NCBI GenBank assembly: GCA_021018815.1
Contig: JAITYX010000007.1
Coordinates: forward strand, 2,791,001 to 2,855,000
Origin: Talinum fruticosum
Lineage: Eukaryota > Streptophyta > Magnoliopsida > Caryophyllales > Talinaceae
Direction: 5' to 3'
DNA: 64,000 nucleotides
A model generated the notes under the pieces. It saw only the letters and a program-made list of their open reading frames with translations, did not search any database and was not told where the DNA came from. This document shows, piece by piece, positions 44,625-55,979 of this stretch; position 1 is the stretch's first letter; the number at the start of each line of letters is the position of its first letter. The position numbers were made by a program, and so were the translations under genes.

Positions 44625-46340
44625 ATGGTCACCGGTGTCACTCAATCTAAGATGACGCACGACACGACCAAGCCACCGGTCCCTCACCCTCATCGCTCAA
44701 TGCCTACGGGGCCAATCCCGCGATGCTCCTCAAGCCGAGGATGCGGAATCATCTCAACGGTCTACCGGCAACCGTTACACCAGGCCGGAGGGGTACATCA
44801 CCCTAAGGGATCTTCGAACTTAATAGAGACCCTTAAAACGATCGTCGCACAGCAAGTGCAAGAACAGTGTGAGCCACCATGGAACAGCGCATGCCGATCA
44901 TGCCCTTCCACTACGTCCCGACTCCTGGGTACGACACAACCCCCGGGGAGGTCGACTGTTGGCTACTTCTCGGGCGGGATGCTCTCCAACGCAGCCATCG
45001 AACAATCAATTGAGGCACCAACTGCGCTTGCTCCTGAGCAGCCAAGTGCCCTTTCGACAAGGCATCACGAAGAAGGCGATGCTCGAGGGATTATCGAGGC
45101 AAAGAAAGCTCTCCATAAAGCCAACGAAAATATTGCAACTTCGCACACGCCCTCGACCCCTATGCTACCCACAGTAGGCGTTCCGCCCGGTTCGAGGATC
45201 ATGGCGCCGCCCTTGCCCCAAGCAAGGAGTGAGAGCCCGGGGAGCAGAAGGTCCGCCAGCTCTGCACGATCGGCTACACATAGCTGCAATTCTTAGCGAG
45301 CCTACAATGCTCCAAGGCACGACCAAGAGCGGTCCGCCACCCGGAAGCGGGAGCGATCAAGAGAAAGGCGTCATAAGCAATCAAATCGAAGGGTCCCAAG
45401 AAGTTAGAGAGGACCAGGCACACTCCTCCTCGATCCGAGAGGAGGAAGAGTCCTACCCGGTGGAAGTTCCACACCACCAACCCTGCACCATTCCCATCTC
45501 TCGGCTCCGATTCAAGGCCAACCCGAAGCATACTTTCAACACCCCATTTTCGAAGAAAATTATGAATGCTCCCGAATGAAGAAGATAAAGGTCCTAAACA
45601 TCGACCCATCCAATGGTACAACCGATCCCGAAGATAACATGGTGTACTATAAGTCTTTTATGTACGTGCGGGACGGGGACGATGCGACCTACTACCGATT
45701 CTTCCCTGCTACATCGAAGGGAGTCGCACAAAAATGGTTTAACAATCTTCCTCAAGGGAGCATCTCTTCCTTTAAAGAGCTATGCGAGAAGTTCGCCGCA
45801 CAATTTATCGCGATTTGCAAGCGTAAGAAGACTAGCATCCACCTCTCCAAGATTAAGCAACGGAGAAACGAGACCCTTAAAGACTATGTCCGAAGGTTTC
45901 ATGGAGATGTCGTCCTTATCTCCGACTTGCAAGACGGAGTCGCCTACACTGCCTTCCTTAACGGACTCGAAGCGTAAGATTCAAATTTTCCCTCGCGAGA
46001 ACAAAAGGTGTCCACTTTGGCGAAGCTCTCCGAAAGGCGGCTGACTTTATTTAGGCCACGGAGATCCGTGCGAGAGGAAGGAGATGAGGTCAAGAAGAAA
46101 GGAGAAGACGGAAAATGTAATCCTCGAAATGAAGTTGACCACCGCTTCAACACCGACCCCCAGTGTATTCCGATGGAGATCAAAGGGCATCCCATGCTCA
46201 AGAAACCACCTCCTATGTCCACTACTGCGAAAGCGTGAGCTTCCAACAAATATTGCGAATTTCAAAAACAAACCGGACACAACACTACAGAGTGTTGCGC
46301 GTTGAAGAAGGCATTTGGGGAGTTGGCGGATAATGGGCAA
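44625..46340 (+). pseudogene. Tat-type gypsy gag
   Basis: Frames at 44625-45296, 45229-45579 and 45576-45977 together make a Tat gag with a long disordered N-terminus. The retrotransposon gag domain (PF03732 type) is clear at 45640-45970: YRFFPATSKGVAQKWFNNLP, then SISSFKELCEKFAAQF, RRNETLKDYVRRFH, AYTAFLNGLEA. A knuckle-like CEFQKQTGHNTTEC with KKAFGELADNGQIDRFL follows at 46250-46350. At least four frame changes interrupt it. Gag is the particle protein of the element. Confidence 0.85.
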
Positions 46341-47049
46341 ATTGATCGCTTCCTCAAAAAAGATATTCATGGAGCACAAGGAAGTTCTTTAAGGTGGGGA
46401 TATGAGCACTATAATGACGACGATGCTACTAAGATTGTAGCCACCATCGCTGGGGATTTGCAGGGGCCACGACCCTATCTTCCTGGAAGGCTCACCTCGG
46501 GGACGCTCAACAAGTCCCGATCACCGGCCAGCCTCCACCTATGAAGGTGCCCACAGTGACCTTCGGAGAACAAGAGTTGAAAGGCATGGCCGCCCCACAT
46601 GAGGATCCTTTAGTCATCACACTCGAAGATTTCGGACACTATAATCCGCAAGGTCCTTATCGACACGGGGAGCTCGGTAGACATCATCACCATGGAATGT
46701 CTAAGTCAGCTGAAGTATACCCCTCATAATCTCATTTCCTTCATCAATCCTGTCGTCGATTCGGAGGATAGACAATACACCCCATAAGCATGATCCGCCT
46801 ACCAGTCGGGGTTGGAGAGAAGGTTAGGGCCGAAACATCGAAGTAAAATTCCTAGTGATTGACATCCCCTCTGCCTACAATGTTATCATTGGACGTCCCA
46901 CCCTCAACCAGATCAAAGCAGCCGTCACTCCATACCTTCTACTCATGAAGTATGAGCTTGATGATGGATCCGTAGGTGAGATCTATGGAGACCAAAAGAC
47001 CGCACGTGAATGCTATGTAGTAAGCTTTCGACCTTTGATGGAGAAGTAG
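46341..47049 (+). pseudogene. Tat-type gypsy aspartic protease region
   Basis: IVATIAGDLQGP near 46435, then TFGEQELKG and HEDPLVITL (46560-46625), then the protease active site LIDTGSSVDIITM with Asp-Thr-Gly at 46662-46670. Later blocks FLVIDIPSAYNVIIGRP and ARECYVVSFRP (46855-47040) are the family's conserved flap and C-terminal parts. The frame is broken between about 46735 and 46855. Reverse transcriptase and integrase do not follow, so the element has lost most of pol. Confidence 0.85.
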
Positions 47050-48077
47050 AAAGAAGAGGGGAAGACTCATGATGACCCCAAGGGTAAGAAGCTAAAGGCG
47101 GAGCCCTAACCAAAGTCTCCGAGACAATGATGGTGTGCTTTACCACCACGGAAGATCATGTCGAGGTCCGGCCTGCGCCTCCCGAAGACATCGAACTCAT
47201 GAGATAGTGGTGCTTATATAAATAGTTCAAGCTCATTATCTAGTGTGGGGGCTTTCTTTAAAGACCCACTCAGCTTAAGTCCCAGAGATTTTGTAAAGGA
47301 ATCACCCACGATTGACACGACTTTTCCGAAAGCATTCATCTGGGGCACACATTCCTCCCTTCCGTACGGACGTCGATCTTTTATTAATACAATGAGCAAG
47401 CTTTTGGCATCTTTACGTCTCACACTTTACTTTAAAACGGTCTTGGGGGCATGAATAAGGGCTAATACAAACCCCTAGAGCGCCCAAGCCCTCGGTTCCT
47501 TTCGTTGTATTTTCTTAACTTTGTCAAAGTTAAAAGAAAAAGTAGGGGCTAATATGACCCCCTAAGGCAGCTACGTTGCTAGTTTCTTTCATTGTATGTT
47601 TTTCATTGTGTCGATTTTGGGGGCAACACCAGGGGCTAATAGAACCCCTTAGGACAGCTAAGTTGTAAACTCAAAGAAGACCCAACTGTGATGAAGGGTG
47701 ATCATGTACCAAAGCGGCAAGAAAGAAAAAATCGGCAACAATAAAAAAGAAGCAACGATGCAAGTAAGCATTGAGTAAGCATCCAACAAGCATCAAGCAA
47801 GGTTCAGCTAGAGGATAAAAGTTCAAGCAAAACGAATCTAAAATAGTGTAGTATTAAGTCATATGGCACGCAGGACATAAAAATAACTCATATCCCACGA
47901 AGAGTCGTGGAAAGGGGGCCAATCCTTGGAGCCATCTTTAGCGTTCTCATCAACGTCATCATCCTTGGGGATCTCCCTCCTCCTCTGGTGCTTCTTTCTT
48001 AGGGATGGATACGGCCAAAGAGCTTGACTCCAAAGTGAGACCTCTAGAGTGAGATCCAAGCATAAGACAATCCTCAA
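47050..48077 (+). other. 3' part of the deleted gypsy element, non-coding
   Basis: After the protease the sequence has no further pol domain. Between 47450 and 47670 the phrase GGGGCTAATA...ACCCC is found three times in diverged form with GCAGCTA/ACAGCTA following, as in the region ahead of the 3' LTR of Tat elements. The piece 47860-48077 has a 72-codon minus frame that I do not recognise. The segment ends abruptly at a truncated copia LTR. Confidence 0.5.
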
Positions 48078-49090
48078 GTATGTGTATTAACAATAGATTC
48101 GGCAATCTTCAAGTCTTGAAAGTTGGCTTCTATTTATAGGTGACCAAGCAGCTTAGTCGTTGTGTCCATCTTCCGACCGGAAGTCCTTTGTGACCGTTGT
48201 AAAGGATTTTCCGAGTCACTCGGAAAATATCCGTTGAGATATGAACGTTGAGCAAACGGTTCTTGACTCCTTTGGAAGTCCCAAAACCACTAGTAGTGTC
48301 TTTAAACGTAAGGTGGAAACCACTCGTTGAGCTTGGTGTTGCAGATTTCCAATTTTGGAAACGGACAATCCCGACACGAGTGTGCTGGGGCTAGGTCGGA
48401 GGTGGAAAAAGCCTTGTCTCGCTGGTGATTTGACGTTTTGAAGCCGGTTACTTTTGCGGTTTAAAATTAGGATAGCCTCGTTTGAATAACCTACAAAAGT
48501 AAATCAATTTGGTTCTCAAAGTATAAAATACTTTGGTCCAAGATTAGACACGAGATAATAACATAATTAAGATAATTAAATGACTAATTATCCGAGTCGG
48601 AAAAGGAATGGAAAATTCCGAGTTAATATCCATGATACTCAAAAGTTCTATCCGAGTCGGTCTAGAAGATAATCAAGTCAAGTAGAAGATCGAGTAAACA
48701 AACTTGATCTAGACTAAACAAGGTTCAAACAAAATAAGCTGACTTGGAATAGAGAATTAACGAGTGTAATTCCCGTAACATGAAGTCGGACTCGAGTTTA
48801 TGTGCGTGAACAAAAAGTGTTTGAACAAGCAATATACCCGAGTGTTGAGTAACTCAAAGCCGAGTGTGAAGAGACATGTAGACGTAAGCTTTACGAGTCG
48901 GTCAGTCAAACGAAACAATCGGAAACATATATAGTAGATTCTATAACACTCGGAGAGAATGTTATATCACTCATAAAAGTTTCTAAGGCACATGGAATGG
49001 CTTGGAATAAAAAATCTATAGGAGAAGAAGTCTTATACCCGATTCCTCGATGGAACTCAAAAAAGTGTAAGTATAAAGTCTAAGTCTTCA
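48078..49090 (-). mobile_element. Copia-3 3' LTR, truncated
   Basis: On the minus strand it begins TGAAGACTTAGACTTTATAC at 49090 and follows the family LTR for about 1010 bp to TTGTTAATACACATACTTG at 48078, where similarity stops. The last 550 bp of the LTR, including the AGCAAACCTTCA end, are missing. A TATA-like CTATAAATA equivalent (plus TATTTATAGG) is at 48131. Confidence 0.85.
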
Positions 49091-49091
49091 A

Positions 49092-49103
49092 TCTCCCCTT
49101 TTT
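49092..49103 (-). promoter_or_regulatory. Copia-3 polypurine tract
   Basis: The minus strand reads AAAAAGGGGAGA, one base before the LTR, as in Copia-1 and Copia-2. Confidence 0.75.
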
Positions 49104-49479
49104 GATGAAAGGCATTCCATACTTAGACGGAAACTTTGTTAGTGATAAAAATCTAATTATATAAACTTGCTCGAAAGTAACTTGAGAGTTCATAGCAAGA
49201 GCGAAAGTAACGGAGCAAGAAACGAGATAAAATCGAGATAGACACTCAACAATTATTAAAGAAATGCATTACTTCATTAACATCGAAAAAAATATTTACA
49301 GAGGGTGAGAGATACTACCCCTAAACAAGACAATATCTATTCTCCCCTTGCCTTTCAGCAAAAACAAAAAAAAAAAAGGGAAGAATTCAACAAGAAGTAC
49401 ATATTTGATGTCCGGACAAAAAGAAAAACATGAAACAATGAAAAAAAAGAAAAAACTAAGAAACTAAGGAGGGGATGGA
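49104..49479 (-). other. Copia-3 region between ORF3 and the polypurine tract
   Basis: Non-coding, homologous to the same region of Copia-2 (59760-60155), including the AGGCAAGGGGAGA word on the minus strand. Confidence 0.6.
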
Positions 49480-50936
49480 TTAGTTAGAGTTGAGGAGGAA
49501 GGACGAGTGGTGCGCCGGCGTTGATAAGATCTTGACAATGTGCTTGAGCGCGGCGGAGGAAGTACAGGGATCTCTAGCATCGGCTCAGTTCCGAGTGGCC
49601 GACCCGTAACTAGGTCGTCTAGAGGCTCGTCCTCTTGGAACTCAGCGACCGGAGGGGTGTGCTCGAGCTAACCTGCTGCGACTTTCCTTGATCGGCGAGT
49701 TCTTCTTACTCACTCGATCGCTGTCTCGAGCCGATGACTTCTGGTTGCACTTCAGGAGCACCCGGACCCTCGCTGCTCGCTCCTTGTCCTTCTTATTCTC
49801 CTTGCCCTTCGGCTCTCCTTGATCGAAGGAGCTGCCTCGACCCACGAGCTCCGCTGCTTCTTCTTCTCCTCTTTCTAAAGAGGACTTGGCGGGGCTCGAG
49901 GATTCCTCGGAGGTGTCCGAGTCTCCTTGATCCCGAGCTGCCTTGGATCGTCTCTCTTGAAGGAGCTCGATCGGCTCCTCTCGCTCTTTCACCAGAGCCT
50001 TCATATCAAGGAGCACGTCCTGCTCGCTCTCGAAGTTGAGATTGGGCGGTTTTCTGGTTGATGGTGATAGACTGGAAGACAGTCTTGAATGATCGGAAAA
50101 TGTCCTTGAGTTCCAAGGACATAGAAGAAATTTTGTCCATGAAAGCAAGTGGACAAAATAGAAGAGAGTTTTACACCCGAGGTGGAGGCGCCACCAAGTG
50201 GAGCGAGGAAGAGAAGGAGGGGCGTCTTTCCGAGTCTAAGGCGGAGAAGGTGGCCTCGGCTCGAGCTGTGAACCCGGACACCAGGTTGGGTTTCCTGGTA
50301 TCCGTACCCCGAAGTTCCTTTTTGCCAACTACAATGGCAGCCTTATAAATTGCGTTCGAGATCCGAGGGAAGAGGAACTTTGAATTGTTTGAAAATGAGA
50401 GTGAGAAGAGCACCGAAAGGGAGAGGGGTGTTCTTCTTGTTCTAAGTTTGAGCTGGCACGACTATCATTTGCTCAATGATGGAAGGAAAGAGGTCTACTT
50501 CGTAGCTCTCTAGGATGTCAAAAAGAGCCTTAAGATGCTTGGAGTTGGGGTTCTCCTTGCTGGAGTGCTTGTGAGAAGAAAGTTCTCATCGGCAAGAAAC
50601 ACAAAAGGCGAGCTTCGGCTTTAGTTGGGTCACGTAAAAGTTGTTGCATGAGCGAGGGAACTCTGTTGCATACTTTTCAAAGAAGTCGTCGATGACCTCA
50701 TTGAAAGGTATTGGATTGCTATTCAAGAAGAGAGAGGATACTTTGAACAGGACGATGGAGGAGGGAAGTATTGATGCGAACAGTTATGTTATGAACTCTG
50801 GAGGTTAGAATACCTTCGAGCTAGAAAGATGAGTGTAAAACTCGAAACGAGTTCAGGATAGATGAACTCGCTAAAGCAAAGAAAATTGTAGACCCCGGTC
50901 GATCGTATGTGAGGCAACCATGAAAATTTTGTGGTT
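49480..50936 (-). pseudogene. Copia-3 ORF3, main part
   Basis: The minus strand carries TTKFSWLPHIRSTGVYNFLC and FSEFIYPELVSSFTLIF (50940-50840), then pieces parallel to Copia-2 ORF3. The C-terminal part (50148-49642) is rich in Glu, Ser, Arg and Lys (for example DSDTSEESSSPAK). It is the continuation of the ORF whose first residues lie at 61837-61705; Copia-2 splits it. The N-terminal domain resembles the plant transposon protein family PF20167 (Y-P-E-L-V-x-x-F). Frame changes are present. Confidence 0.7.
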
Positions 50937-50941
50937 GGGAA
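50937..50941. repeat. Left TSD of Copia-2 (GGGAA)
   Basis: GGGAA here and at 61705-61709. Confidence 0.92.
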
Positions 50942-52477
50942 TGAAGACTCGGACACTTGCTCTATATCTTTCCGAGTCATGCAAAAGGAATCGGGTATAA
51001 CGATGTCGTTCATATAGAGTTTTGATTCCAAGGCATTCTCCGTGTCTTAGAAACATACTTGAATTAAATAGTATCCTTCCTATGCGATTCGGCATTCACA
51101 TATCTCTTTAATCGTTTTTTGTTAGCGACTCGGAAAAGTCGTTCTTTATTACGAGTCCTTTCTCACTCGAGAATCGACTTGTGATTATTTACTCTATCGT
51201 TTGCGAGTCGGCATTCTTAGTTCATTTCATGCTTAGTCTATATCAAGTTCTTTCTCACTTTGATACTTGCTGTAGAACATGTTTCTTTCTTAAGACTAAG
51301 TCATATGGAATTACGAGTATCATGGATATTAGACTCGGAATATTCCATTTCCTTTCGACTCGGATAATCAATTGCGTAATTTCTCAAGATTATTTTGTTA
51401 TCCGTGTCTAACCTTGGACCAAAGTATTTTATACTTTGAGAACCAAAGTTGTTTTACTTTTGTAGGTTATTCAATCGAGGATATCTTTTCAAAACTACAA
51501 AAGTAGCCAGGCTTCGAACGTCAAATCACCAGCGAGATATGGCTTTTCACCTTCCTCGCTTTAGTCTCGGAAGATTGTGTCGAAGGCATGCGCTTCAATA
51601 TCCGGAAAAGCTGGAACGCCAAGCCTAACAGTGGTTTTCACCTCGGTTTTCAAGACACAACCGATGGTTTTGGGACTTCCAAGAGAGTTAAACCGTTGTC
51701 CAACGTTCATATTTCAACGGATACTTTACGAGTGACTCGAAAGCCTTTCTCAACGGTCACGAGAGGACTCTCGGTCGGCGAGATGGAAATAACGGCTACT
51801 CTGCCTGGTCTTATCTATAAGAAGAAGCCACTTCACAAGACTTGAAGATAGCGAGAACATATTGTCTATACACTTACTTGTTCAAAGTTATTGTATTTTT
51901 ACTCTCAATCTTCAACTTACAACTCCCACTCTGTAACTCATTACTTTACGAGTTGTAAGGTCTTGTACTTCGTTACAAACACTTCTTACATTCTTTGTAA
52001 GGTCCCTTGACTAAGTCTGTAAAAGTTAACTCGGCTTAGTTGTCCCTAGCTGTAAGGGTTATCTCAGCTAGGAAGTACTAGATCGAGATAAGGTAACTTC
52101 GAGTCTAGGAAAATGCGTATAGAGTTGTCTAAGGGAGCAACTCGGGTTACTGTCAAGTTCACGGTATTTTGTGGACTCAAAATAGTGGATTTGACTTCGT
52201 GTCTGGATTGACACGGGCCGTGGTTTTCTCGCCCGGGAGGGTTTCCACGTAAATATTTCGTGTTCTCTTTACGAGTTCATTCTAGACTCGGACAACTTTA
52301 GTGCTCCTGCTTCTTCGATTCATTGCTTTACGAGTCCAATCTTTTCGACCCCGTGTTTAGACTCGGATTCTATCTTGGTCACTTTTACGCACAAAAGTGT
52401 GTGTTTTCGCAAAGATTTTTCCATCACCCTATTCACCCCCTCTAGGGTGACTCGAGACTCTCCCGAGCAAACCTTCA
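50942..52477 (+). mobile_element. Copia-2 5' LTR
   Basis: TGAAGACTCGGACACTTGC to GAGCAAACCTTCA, 1536 bp. Nearly identical to the 3' LTR at 60167-61704. In the first 370 bp I count about eight differences, seven of which can be read as CAG/CTG sites written differently. The TATA region reads CTATAAGAAGAAGCC, diverged from CTATAAATAGAAGCC in the other subfamily. Confidence 0.95.
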
Positions 52478-52479
52478 GT

Positions 52480-52492
52480 TGGTATCGAGCCT
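52480..52492 (+). promoter_or_regulatory. Copia-2 primer-binding site (tRNA-iMet)
   Basis: TGGTATCGAGCC, with the same loss of AG from the TGGTATCAGAGCC consensus as in Copia-1. Confidence 0.88.
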
Positions 52493-52536
52493 AGCCTTTC
52501 GGAAAGGATCTAACGGTCCAAAGGTTTAAAGATCGG

Positions 52537-54380
52537 ATGGCTCGAACACCGGAGAGTTCGACGAAGGTAGATCTTCCAACAGGCCACCAAAATTCAAAGG
52601 TTCAAATTTCGGTCCTCTGGAAGAAGCTCATGGAATGTTCCCTTATGGATCACGATGAAGAAGTTTGGGAAATCATACAACAAGGAAACTACATTCCAAC
52701 AAAGACAGATGAATTCGAGAATCCTTCCAAAGACAAAGGCTGAGTTCACGCCGGCGAAGCGAGAGAAGTTCGAAAGAACTTCAAAGCCATGAACATCCTC
52801 ATGTGCGCCATAAGCTCGGAAGAATATAATCGAGTCTCTGCTCGTGACTCTGCTAAAGAGGTGTGGGACACTCTGGTCAACACCTATGAAGGTACAAGTC
52901 GGGTGAGACAAGCAAAGATCAGCCGAGTATCTTTACAAATATGAGCTTTTCAAAATGGAGCCGAGAAGAGAACATTACTCGGATGTTCATACGCTTCACC
53001 GAGATCACCAACAATCTCAAATCTCTGGGAAAGAAGATCTCCCATGAAGAAATGTGCCGAAAAATTCTCGAAGCCTACCCAAGAGACGATGGGGTCCTAA
53101 GGTGACTGCTATAGAAGAAGCTCGGAACCTCTCACTCTTGAAACCGGACGAGCTCATTGGAAAGCTTCGACTCATGAGATACATCCGGAAGAAGAAGATG
53201 CTGAGGGTACTTCCAAAGGAACGTCGCACTTAAAGCCTCGAGAATCCAAAGAAGCAAGTCCAAGCTCCTCGACTCAAAAGATGATCCCATGGCACTCATT
53301 GCAAGAGGCTTCAAGAAAATGATAAAGCACAAAAGATGGGACAAAAGACCAAAAGAAGAATTCTACAAAAGGACAAGAGAGACGAGAAAAGGTAAGTTTT
53401 CTTCACCCTCAAAGTTATCTTTGTCTAAGAATTCCGGATGTTTTGAATGTGGCAGCAAAGACCACATAGTCAAAGACTGTCCAAAACGAAGAAGGGACAG
53501 GGAAGAAGAAAAAGGCCATGATGGCAACTTGGAGTGATGAGGAATCATCCGAAGACGACGAGGATTCGAGATGACTCAAAGTGTCTAATGGCAATCAACG
53601 ACTCGAAGGCTGAAAAAGAGTCGGACTCGAGACACGAACTCGAGATGATGAGGAAGCCGATCCTCAAGAGGTAATAAACTACTTCCTCAAATTCTCCAAA
53701 GTTGATTTAGCTAAATACATCTTTACTTTGGAAGAAAAGTCCAATTCGATTCTTCTCATTTCAAGGAACAACTTGATTCAATCACTTCGAGAAAACTTCT
53801 TTAAAAAATGAATTGGAAAAGCTGAGACTCACACTCGAGAGAACTCAAGACAAGTGCTCAAACTAATGAGGCCGAGTCCGAGTTACTCGAAAAGAAAATG
53901 AGCAAGCTGAAACGAAGCTCACTGAGTCTCAAGACCTGGTTTTAAAATTTACTCAAGGACGGAAGAACCTTGATATGCTCTTAGGTTCACAATGTGTCTC
54001 TTTTAGAAAATAAGGTCTTGGTTTCAACAAGGAGGAAGAATCTAATTCTTACTCGGATTTGTTCAAAAGGATTCCGAAGCTGTTAAGTTCAAAAGGCTGA
54101 GCATGGTCCCATTCACAAAAATGAAAGGAGGACTAAACCCGGACCTATTTACAAAAGGAAACCATTTTCCTCTCGTTGCAAAAGGAAAGGTTTTTAAAAG
54201 GAAAGAGACACGGACTCGGTTCCTTGAGAAGAAGAAGACTCAGAATCGAGACTAAACCCAAAGTCATTCAAATGCGGGTTCCGAAGCACCTTCTTCCTCG
54301 AGAAAGGACCACGAGTAAGAAATGTTACTGGGTTCGTTAGAGGAAGTGAGAAGGGTTAGATTATCTCTGTTTTGCAGGTC
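52537..54380 (+). pseudogene. Copia-2 gag
   Basis: ATG at 52537 is at the same place as in Copia-1, but the frame is wrong after the fourth codon (GCTCGAACACC where a CAG would restore frame). The body reads WKKLMECSLMDHDEEVWEI near 52618, then FKAMNILMCAISSEEYNRVS, AKEVWDTLVNTYEGTSRVRQ, and an intact zinc knuckle CFECGSKDHIVKDC at 53439-53480 (C-x2-C-x4-H-x4-C). An acidic stretch MMATWSDEESSEDDEDS follows near 53518. Frames break about every 150-250 bp, mostly at CG-containing words. Confidence 0.85.
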
Positions 54381-55700
54381 ACTCGAAAAGATCAAAAGGA
54401 CATTGGTACTGGACGGTGGATGCTCACGACATATGACAGGTGACCAAGGACTCTTTTACGAGTTGGAATCATATAAAGGAGGAAAGGTGACCTTTGGTGA
54501 TGACAGCGAAGGGCAAGATAGTGGGCATTGGGAAGATTGGTAATGGAAACAGATCTGGTGAGCCCAGTCTACCTTGTCAAAGGACTAAAGTACAACTTAC
54601 TTAGCATCTCCCAACTTTGTGACAAAGGACAAGAGGTAAAATTCACTCAATCCAAGTGCTACATCACGAGATGAGATCACCAAAGAGATAAAACTTTCAG
54701 GTAAGAGATCGGGTAATACCTACATCATCCCTCTTTCGACCCAAGTCAGAATTTATCCTGTTTAAAAGCATCTCTTCAAGATGATTCTTGGACTTGGCAT
54801 CGTAGATTAGGTCATATTAGCATGCATACTATCAAAAAGCTTGCATCTCATCATCTAGTTAGAGGATTACCTAACTGTATGTTTGAGAAGGATAAAGTAT
54901 GTGAAGCATGCACCGAGGGAAACAAGTCAGATCTTCATTCAAATCTCTGAAGACAGTTTCCACATCCAACGTGCTTGAATTACTTGCCTATGTGGCGAAA
55001 TTCATGTAAAGAGTCTCGGAGGTAAATCTTACATTCTTGTTATCATTGATGATTTTTCAAGATTTACCTGGGTGTGTTTTCTCAAGCATAAGAATGAAGC
55101 CTTCAAGGAATTCAGCAAGCTCTGTAGAAAGATTCAAGTGGAGTCCCGGACTCGATTCAAAAGATTCGAGCCGACCATGGAAGGGAGTTCGATTACTCGA
55201 GAATTCTCGAGTTTTGTGACAAGAATGGAATTTCTCACAACTTCTCAGCACCCAGACACTCCTCAACAGAATGGAGTAGTTGAGAGAAAGAACAGAACCC
55301 TTGAAGAAATAGCAAGAACGATGATGATTGAACACAACTTGCCTTACTATTTCACGGGCGGAAGCGATAAACACGGCCAACTACACTCTCAATCGATGCA
55401 TCATCGGACCCATTCGAAGAAAACACCTTATGAACTCTACAAAGGGAGGAAGCCAAACATTTCCTATTTCGAGACCTTTTGGATGTAAGTGCTTTGTCCA
55501 CAACAATGGTAAGGATCATCGACCAAGTTTGATGCTCGGTCGGACGAAGGAATTTTTCTAGGTTACTCTTCTCATAGCAAAGCTTACCGTATCTTCAACA
55601 AGAGAACTAACAAAGTGGAAGAAAGTATCCACGTAGTGTTTGATGAGCTTGAACAGGAAAAACCAAGTGAATCTTCATACTCGGAACTGAAGCTCGAAAG
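54381..55700 (+). pseudogene. Copia-2 pol, protease and integrase
   Basis: The protease block LDGGCSRHMTGDQGLF is at about 54408 (usual form D-S-G-C; here D-G-G-C). Integrase: zinc-finger region from about 54790, IIDDFSRFTWV near 55040, ERKNRTLEEIARTMMIEHNL near 55270 and the GYSSHSKA block near 55562. Frame changes occur but the order is complete. With the RT and RNase H that follow, this is a typical PR-IN-RT-RH Ty1/copia pol. Confidence 0.87.
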
Positions 55701-55979
55701 GATGATGATGAAGATGAGCTTTCAAAGACTCGGAAGGAGATCACTCGAACGAGGAAGTTCAGAATGAAATAACTCAAGAAGTCACTCGGAGCGAGCAAGT
55801 CAATGGAGCCGATCACTCGGAACAAGCTTACGAAGATCAAGCTATTCAGCCCACAAACCTGGTGAATCAAAGAAGCTGGTAAAGCGTTCAAATTTACTTC
55901 CAGTCATCCCCAAGAAAACATAATTTCGATATCAACGAGTGGGGTAAGAACTCGTTCTTCTCTTCATAATCTATGTGCA

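Noticed and set aside
47859..48077. 72-codon minus-strand frame with an acidic centre
   Set aside because: Not recognised, ends at the truncated LTR joint; too short and without support to call as a gene.
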